Positions 51,486 to 56,649 of a DNA stretch of 56,649 nt are shown here, piece by piece. The stretch comes from Candidatus Alistipes avicola (GTDB lineage: Bacteria > Bacteroidota > Bacteroidia > Bacteroidales > Rikenellaceae). The notes below the pieces were generated by a model. The model ran no database searches. It had not been told where the DNA came from and was given only the letters and a program-made list of their open reading frames with translations. The position numbers were made by a program, and so were the translations under genes. Each line of letters opens with the position of its first letter. Position 1 is the first letter of the stretch. The DNA is taken from the NCBI GenBank assembly GCA_019118565.1, contig DWYR01000019.1, positions 1-56,649 on the forward strand. The letters are read 5' to 3'.

Positions 51486-51597
51486 TTCTCGCTTTATCGT
51501 TCCGGGGATTGGGGGGGAATCTTCCCGCTTTGGAACAGGAACGTTGGAAGCCGGGTGCTTCCGAATCGTTACACGCCTTGATGCGATCGTAAAAATA

Positions 51598-51631
51598 CCA
51601 CGGCCGGGAGAAATATCGCTCCCGGCCGTGG
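51598..51631 (-). terminator. pckA terminator
   Basis: A 13-bp stem CCACGGCCGGGAG/CTCCCGGCCGTGG with an 8-nt loop, followed on the minus strand by a TATTTTTA run. It lies 32 nt after the pckA stop. Confidence 0.85.
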
Positions 51632-51662
51632 CTTCTAAAGCTATGAAATAGTTTTGGGTTCC

Positions 51663-53270
51663 TTACTTGAGTTTCGGACCTGCGGCAACGAGTTTCTTGC
51701 CCTCTTCGTTCCCGGTGAATTTCTGGAAGTTCTTGATGAAACGTCCGGCCAGGTCTTCAGCCTTCTCATCCCACTGTTTGCCCTCCTTGTAGGTGTCGCG
51801 CGGATCGAGAATTTTCGAATCTACACCCGGCAGAGCCGTCGGAATGGTGAAATCGAAGATCGGCAGCTTCTTGGTCGGGGCCTTGTCGATCGAGCCGTCG
51901 AGAATGGCATCGATGATGGCACGCGTATCCTTGATCGAGATACGTTTGCCCGATCCGTTCCAACCGGTGTTAACCAGGTAAGCCTTGGCACCGGACTGCT
52001 GCATGCGTTTTACCAGCTCCTCTCCGTATTTGGTCGGGTGCAGCGAAAGGAAGGCAGCGCCGAAGCAAGCCGAGAAGGTCGGGGTCGGCTCCGTGATACC
52101 GCGCTCGGTACCGGCCAGTTTGGCCGTAAATCCGGAGAGGAAGTAGTATTTGGTCTGCTCGGGATCCAGAATGGAAACCGGAGGCAGTACACCGAATGCA
52201 TCGGCCGAAAGGAAGATAACCTTCTTGGCAGCAGGAGCCTTCGATACGGGTTTTACGATGTTGTCGATGTGGAAGATCGGGTACGATACACGCGTGTTCT
52301 CGGTAACCGACTTGTCGCTGAAGTCGATCTTGCCCTTCTTATCCACCGTTACGTTCTCGAGCAGTGCGTTCAGACGGATTGCATTCCAGATGTCGGGTTC
52401 ATTCTCTTTCGAGAGGTTGATAACCTTGGCATAGCATCCACCCTCGAAGTTGAAGATACCGTCATCGTCCCATCCGTGCTCGTCGTCACCGATCAACTCG
52501 CGTTTCGGATCGGTCGAAAGGGTCGTCTTACCCGTACCCGAAAGACCGAAGAAGATAGCCGTTTCGCCATCCTTGTTGGTGTTGGCCGAGCAGTGCATCG
52601 AAGCGATGCCCTTGAGCGGAAGCAGGTAGTTCATGTAGGAGAACATACCCTTCTTCATCTCACCGCCATACCAGGTGTTGATGATTACCTGCATCTTCTC
52701 GGTGAGGTTGAATACAACGGCCGTCTCAGAGTTCAGGCCCAGTTTCTTGAAGTTCTTAACCTTGGCTTTGGAAGCGTTCAGAACGACGAAATCGGGCTCG
52801 CCATAGTTCTCGAGTTCCTCGTCGGTCGGACGGATGAACATGTTTTTAACGAAGTGTGCCTGCCATGCAACCTCCATGATGAAACGGATCTTCAGACGGG
52901 TATTTTCGTTGGCCCCACAGAATGTGTCTACTACGAAAAGTTTTTTGTTCGAGAGCTCTTCTGCTGCGATCTTTTTCAGTTCCTTCCAAGCCTTTTTGGT
53001 TACCGGCTTGTTGTCGTTCTTGTATTCGGGCGAAGTCCACCAGATTGTATCTTTGGTCGTCTCGTCCATGACGAAGAACTTGTCTTTGGGAGAGCGTCCC
53101 GTATAGACTCCCGTCATAACGTTTACGGCTCCCATTTCGGTCACTTGACCCTTCTCGAAACCGCGCAGTCCTTTGCGAGTCTCTTCGCGGTAAAGTTCGT
53201 CGTACGACGGGTTGTGGACAATCTCCTTCACACCCGTGATTCCGTACTGTTTCAAATTGATGTTTGCCAT
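51663..53270 (-). CDS. pckA: Phosphoenolpyruvate carboxykinase (ATP)
   Basis: PckA interconverts oxaloacetate and phosphoenolpyruvate; in gut Bacteroidota it is usually run in the carboxylating direction for succinate production (known biology, not shown here). The protein is 535 aa. It has the Walker A motif [13 protein letters not shown], the kinase-2 motif [20 protein letters not shown], the substrate-binding [13 protein letters not shown] and the metal/substrate region [13 protein letters not shown]. The adenine-binding segment includes [20 protein letters not shown]. It starts [29 protein letters not shown] -7 element lies on the minus strand at 53350-53343. Confidence 0.97.
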   Translation of the reverse strand: MANINLKQYGITGVKEIVHNPSYDELYREETRKGLRGFEKGQVTEMGAVNVMTGVYTGRSPKDKFFVMDETTKDTIWWTSPEYKNDNKPVTKKAWKELKKIAAEELSNKKLFVVDTFCGANENTRLKIRFIMEVAWQAHFVKNMFIRPTDEELENYGEPDFVVLNASKAKVKNFKKLGLNSETAVVFNLTEKMQVIINTWYGGEMKKGMFSYMNYLLPLKGIASMHCSANTNKDGETAIFFGLSGTGKTTLSTDPKRELIGDDEHGWDDDGIFNFEGGCYAKVINLSKENEPDIWNAIRLNALLENVTVDKKGKIDFSDKSVTENTRVSYPIFHIDNIVKPVSKAPAAKKVIFLSADAFGVLPPVSILDPEQTKYYFLSGFTAKLAGTERGITEPTPTFSACFGAAFLSLHPTKYGEELVKRMQQSGAKAYLVNTGWNGSGKRISIKDTRAIIDAILDGSIDKAPTKKLPIFDFTIPTALPGVDSKILDPRDTYKEGKQWDEKAEDLAGRFIKNFQKFTGNEEGKKLVAAGPKLK

Positions 53271-53342
53271 ACTATTAAATGTATTAATCCTTGTATCCTT
53301 ATTTTATAAACTCGTTTGCCCCTTTAATATTGTTGGGCGAGG

Positions 53343-53350
53343 CAAAGATA
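53343..53350 (-). promoter_or_regulatory. -7 element for pckA
   Basis: TATCTTTG on the minus strand; the predicted start near 53337 gives a leader of about 67 nt. No good -33 element is seen. Confidence 0.4.
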
Positions 53351-53400
53351 AGCAAACTTTTCACATGTTAGTAAAATAACAGTAATATCTTTTATCAAAA

Positions 53401-54624
53401 TTATGCTTTCTGGGGAAGCGTGCTTTCTGCGTCCTCGTTTTTGTCTGACGAAGAGCTGTTTTTTGCATGAGAGCGACGGTCGATCGCATTGACGATCACG
53501 GCGATCGCGCCGTCCCCCGTAACATTGGTAGCCGTTCCGAAACTGTCCATGGCGATATAGGTGGCGATCATCATACCCATCATGGGTTCGTCGAATCCCA
53601 GCATTGATTCCAGCAGTCCGATGGCGGCCATGATCGCTCCGCCCGGAACGCCCGGAGCAGCGATCATCGTGATGCCGAGCAGGGTGATGAATCCGGCGAA
53701 GGTGCCGATCGAAACGTCGAGTCCCGACATCATCATGACGGCCAGCGAGCAGGCCGTGATCTTCATCATCGAACCCGAGAGGTGGATCGTGGCGCAGAGG
53801 GGAATGACGAATCCGGCCACTTCGGGGCGTACGCCCAGCTTAATCGTTTGGGCCAGTGTCACGGGAATGGTTGCTGCCGAAGACTGGGTCCCCAGGGCGG
53901 TCAGATAGGCTGTCATCATCGTGCGGAGCATCTTGAGCGGGTTTTGCCGTGCAACGATGCTGGCGATGGCGAACTGGATCAGCAGCAGTACGACGGTCAT
54001 GACGAAGATCAGCACGATGAGTTTGATGAAGACCCCGAGCACGCCGGCCACCTGTCCCGACTGGGTGATCGAGAGGAAGATACCGAAGATATAGAACGGA
54101 AGCAGCGGGATGATGACCTTTGCGATGACGCGTTCGATGATGAGTTTAAAGTCATCCATCATCCCCTTGAGTCTGTCGCTATGGATATAGGCCATTCCCA
54201 ATCCCAGGACGAAGGCCAGTACGAGTGCCGTCATGACCCCCATCAGGGGCGGCATCTCTACGGTAAAGTAGGGAGCCATGGTACTTGCCGATTCGGCCGG
54301 TGCGGCCATCTCCGCCGATCCCAGCATGGAGGGGAGGATCGCCTCGGCGGTAAAGAAGGTGCCGAATCCGGAGAAGAGCGTGAAGGCATAGGCCAGGGCG
54401 ACCGTGATGAGCAGCAGGCGTCCCGCTTTGGCTCCCAGATCGGCGATTCCCGGAGCCACCAGTCCCAGGATGAGCAACGGGATGATGAAATTCAGGAAGT
54501 TACCGAAGATGCTGTTGAATGTAAGGGCAATGCGTGTGAACCATTCCGGCATGAAAAGGCCGAAGAGGATGCCCAGTGCAATAGCCGAAATGACTCTTGG
54601 AAGTAAACCGAATTTAAACTTCAT
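53401..54624 (-). CDS. Dicarboxylate/amino acid:cation symporter (DAACS family)
   Basis: A 407-aa polytopic transporter of the GltP/GltS/SstT superfamily. Family features include the N-terminal LLPRVISAIALGILFGLFMP, the first re-entrant hairpin with the serine-rich motif GTQSSAATIPVTL, and the second hairpin and TM8 region with PLCATIHLSGSMMKI, GVPGGAIMAAIGLLE and FGTATNVTGDGAIAVIV, which bind Na+ or substrate. The substrate may be a neutral amino acid or dicarboxylate; the motifs do not decide. The C-terminus is hydrophilic and Ser/Asp/Glu-rich. It is monocistronic, convergent with nothing nearby. Confidence 0.92.
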   Translation of the reverse strand: MKFKFGLLPRVISAIALGILFGLFMPEWFTRIALTFNSIFGNFLNFIIPLLILGLVAPGIADLGAKAGRLLLITVALAYAFTLFSGFGTFFTAEAILPSMLGSAEMAAPAESASTMAPYFTVEMPPLMGVMTALVLAFVLGLGMAYIHSDRLKGMMDDFKLIIERVIAKVIIPLLPFYIFGIFLSITQSGQVAGVLGVFIKLIVLIFVMTVVLLLIQFAIASIVARQNPLKMLRTMMTAYLTALGTQSSAATIPVTLAQTIKLGVRPEVAGFVIPLCATIHLSGSMMKITACSLAVMMMSGLDVSIGTFAGFITLLGITMIAAPGVPGGAIMAAIGLLESMLGFDEPMMGMMIATYIAMDSFGTATNVTGDGAIAVIVNAIDRRSHAKNSSSSDKNEDAESTLPQKA

Positions 54625-54840
54625 AAATCTTAGTTAATAGGTTATTTTACACGTTGTCTCTTGGTATATAACGGAGAAAATCCCGTATTTGTTTTCCAGG
54701 GTATTGTCCCGAGCGGCATGTTTTTCGACCGATTACCCGGATCGTATCCCGGTATCCAGTTCTTTCTGCCGACGAAAGGTAATGAATAAAAAGGGGCGGA
54801 AAACGGTCAATGAATCGAATATTTGCGTACTTTTGTTTCC

Positions 54841-55611
54841 ATGACAGCTTTGTATCACGATATTATTTTCGGGCCTATCCACTCGCGTCGGTTGGGCCTG
54901 TCGCTGGGGGTCAATTTGTTGCCCACCACGTCGAAACTTTGCAGTTTCGATTGTATCTATTGCGAATGCGGTTGGAACGGGGATCATCCGGGCCAGCGTC
55001 GGTTTAATGCGCGCGAGGATGTGCGCACGATGTTGGAGCAGACACTCAGCCGTATGGTTGAACAAGGGACACCTCCCGATGTGATCACTTTTGCCGGAAA
55101 CGGAGAGCCTACGATGCATCCCGACTTCGAAGGGGTGATCGATGATACGATTACCTTGCGGGACAGAATTTGTCCCTCTGCGAAGATCTCTGTGCTGAGC
55201 AATGCAACGCAGATTGGACGTGAGAGTGTTCGTCGGGCATTGCTCAAGGTGGATAACAACATTCTGAAACTGGATTCGGCTTTTGACGAAACGGTGCGTT
55301 TGATCAATAATCCGGTAGGGAGCTATACGGTGGACGAGGTCGTTCGCAATATGAAACTCTTTGAAGGACGAATGATCCTCCAGACCATGTTCCTGCGAGG
55401 CGAGTATGCCGGTCGGACGATCGACAATACGACCGAGCGGGAGGTGGCCGCCTGGTTGAAGCTGGTCGAGGAGATCCGCCCGCGTCAGGTGATGGTCTAT
55501 TCGCTCGATCGCGACACCCCCTGCCAGACCCTTCAGAAGGTCTCCCGCGAAGAATTGCAGTCGATTGCCGTCCGGGTTGAGGCTCTTGGGATTCCCTGCT
55601 CGGTTGCATAG
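54841..55611 (+). CDS. Radical SAM protein of the COG0731 type, 256 aa
   Basis: The ATG at 54841 (MTALYHDIIFGPIHSRRLGL) starts at the conserved N-terminus; an upstream ATG at 54823 is not favoured. The motif KLCSFDCIYCECGWN supplies CxxxCxxC for the S-adenosylmethionine cluster. Further family segments are FAGNGEPTMHPDFEGVI and KISVLSNATQIGRESVRR, then LKLDSAFDETVRLINNP and ILQTMFLRGEYAG. This group (Fe-S oxidoreductases related to Tyw1/wyosine enzymes and unassigned relatives) has no certain function. The TACTTTTG element at 54828-54835 lies only 6 nt before the ATG, suggesting a leaderless or nearly leaderless transcript. Confidence 0.88.
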   Translation: MTALYHDIIFGPIHSRRLGLSLGVNLLPTTSKLCSFDCIYCECGWNGDHPGQRRFNAREDVRTMLEQTLSRMVEQGTPPDVITFAGNGEPTMHPDFEGVIDDTITLRDRICPSAKISVLSNATQIGRESVRRALLKVDNNILKLDSAFDETVRLINNPVGSYTVDEVVRNMKLFEGRMILQTMFLRGEYAGRTIDNTTEREVAAWLKLVEEIRPRQVMVYSLDRDTPCQTLQKVSREELQSIAVRVEALGIPCSVA

Positions 55612-55628
55612 AGCGATAACCCAACAAT

Positions 55629-55661
55629 AAAAAAGGCAGCGAAAAGTCGCTGCCTTTTTTT
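55629..55661. terminator. Bidirectional terminator between the radical SAM gene and the right-edge gene
   Basis: A 14-bp stem (55629-55642 with 55647-55660), AAAG loop, A6 on the left and T7 on the right. It sits between convergent genes. Confidence 0.9.
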
Positions 55662-55676
55662 GTCATCAGCAGGGAT

Positions 55677-56649
55677 TTAGAAGGCTCCCCGACGGATTTT
55701 TGCGGTGCGGGTTACGGCCTTCCCGGCGGGAACCGTTGTCGGGAATTCGATGGTTGCATAGGAAGGTTTGTCCGGAAGATCCATCGTATCGTATCCGAGG
55801 AAGAGTACCTCCATGGACTGTCCCTTGACCGAGTTGGGATAGATACTCATTGCGGTAGGATTTCCCCAGTTGACCTTGCTCCAACCCATGCCGGTCGATT
55901 CGTCGTACTGGTTGGTCGGGTTGTTGAAATATTCCAACAGGGTTGTGGTCGTGAAAGAGGAGAAGGTGCCGACGGAGAACCCTTCCGCATATTTGCAGTA
56001 GGCGCAGGCCGAGGACATCCGAAAGTCGTAGGTTACGATCATGGAATCGTTGTATCCGTACAAAGAGCCGTCCTCGATCGTATAGGTCAGCGAGACGAAC
56101 TCCAAAGTCCCTCCGATCGTGAATGGGACCTTCGTGAGACCCGTCGTGCTTTCGCAGCGACCGTCGCCCTCCTTTACGCCGAATACGCAGAGATAATAGT
56201 CTCCGGGTTCGAACGGGGTGTCGGGGTCGAGATAACACTCATCTCCGCTGCAGGCTCCCTGTCGGATGTAGTCGAGGATGCACAACGAAGAGAACGAGTA
56301 GTCGTAAACGAGCATCAGTCGGTTGAGGTCGTGCGAAAGCAGGTTGGCGAGGACCGCTTCATCGCCTTGTTCGTCTATCTCGCTCTTGAGCGCATATCCG
56401 ACATGGTAATAGGTCTCGTTATCTTGGGGGGTTACCGAATAGTAGACTTTGCCATCCTCGATTTTATCCACGGTTGCCTGAAAAGGAGTATCCGTAACGG
56501 GAGGTTCGGGATCGCTCCCCTCTCCGGTCGTAACGAGAACATCGGGTCGGTTTTTGAATAGTTTTGAGACGTATTCGAACTCGTATCCCGGGTCGACGAA
56601 GACTGTTTTGAGAGCGTTATTATCTTGTTCGATGTAGTATTCGGCCCAG
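55677..56649 (-). CDS. Putative secreted surface protein, C-terminal part (cut by the window edge)
   Basis: The minus-strand frame is open from its stop at 55677 to the right edge, so the N-terminus is missing; the first in-window Met-like start (GTG 56471) is not a real start. About 323 residues are visible. They begin with an aromatic-rich stretch (WAEYYIEQDNNALKTVFVDP) and then an acidic Pro-rich linker (GEGSDPEPPVTDTPF). Repeated beta-rich modules follow (ATVDKIEDGKVYYSVTPQDN; FEPGDYYLCVFGVKEGDGRC). The end (AGKAVTRTAKIRRGAF) lacks an obvious sorting signal. Fibronectin/BACON-like surface lipoproteins of Bacteroidota look similar; family is not assigned. Confidence 0.6.
   Translation of the reverse strand, partial: WAEYYIEQDNNALKTVFVDPGYEFEYVSKLFKNRPDVLVTTGEGSDPEPPVTDTPFQATVDKIEDGKVYYSVTPQDNETYYHVGYALKSEIDEQGDEAVLANLLSHDLNRLMLVYDYSFSSLCILDYIRQGACSGDECYLDPDTPFEPGDYYLCVFGVKEGDGRCESTTGLTKVPFTIGGTLEFVSLTYTIEDGSLYGYNDSMIVTYDFRMSSACAYCKYAEGFSVGTFSSFTTTTLLEYFNNPTNQYDESTGMGWSKVNWGNPTAMSIYPNSVKGQSMEVLFLGYDTMDLPDKPSYATIEFPTTVPAGKAVTRTAKIRRGAF

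Noticed and set aside
51654..53309. 551-codon plus-strand frame opposite pckA
   Set aside because: Antisense shadow of a clearly identified enzyme.

Overview
The window comes from a Bacteroidota chromosome, most likely an Alistipes-like member of the Rikenellaceae. Promoters fit the Bacteroidota pattern (TTTG about 19-22 nt before TAnnTTTG). Typical gene families include IspG with an inserted domain, the rSAM/lipoprotein pair, fimbrillin-like lipoproteins, class II ribonucleotide reductase and ATP-type PckA. The genus is inferred from gene content only. No replication origin or insertion sequence was seen.

Layout. 1-5.8 kb: 5' part of recG (minus, running off the left edge), a small conserved protein, a radical SAM/SPASM enzyme paired with a lipoprotein, then ispG and a WbqC-family gene. 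5.7-7.8 kb: a secreted GH2-family protein lacking the usual catalytic acid/base Glu. 8.0-13.8 kb: a complete RND tripartite efflux operon. 13.9 kb: tRNA-Gly(GCC). 14.1-19.9 kb: a complete type II-C CRISPR-Cas locus, with array, leader promoter, cas2, cas1 and cas9 on the minus strand and a divergent tracrRNA. 20.3-20.8 kb: the 3' stump of a TonB-dependent receptor. 21.2-25.7 kb: a MarR-regulated TolC/HlyD/MFS efflux operon in which the TolC and HlyD genes each carry one in-frame amber codon.

25.8-32.3 kb (minus): three lipoprotein genes, namely a metzincin-motif protein and two fimbrillin-like surface proteins sharing a C-terminal domain. They diverge from a Crp/Fnr-type regulator. A perfect palindrome lies at an activator-like distance from the fimbrial promoter. 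33.1-34.7 kb (minus): an isolated three-gene lysis-like module (amidase, membrane/coiled-coil protein, lipoprotein with a C-terminal membrane anchor), the last two overlapping out of frame. 35-56.6 kb is mainly housekeeping: mutY, an OmpA-family protein, nrdJ, a RidA-family gene, a META lipoprotein, hemW, an apbE/lipid kinase/AraC operon, rpsO, pnp, a large lipoprotein, deoC, pckA, a DAACS symporter, a COG0731 radical SAM protein and a partial secreted protein at the right edge.

The best candidates for something new are the fimbrillin/metalloprotease operon with its divergent regulator, the orphan lysis-like module, the doubly amber-interrupted efflux operon, and the rSAM/lipoprotein pair, whose chemistry is unknown to me. 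All functional calls come from reading the sequence; no database search was run.
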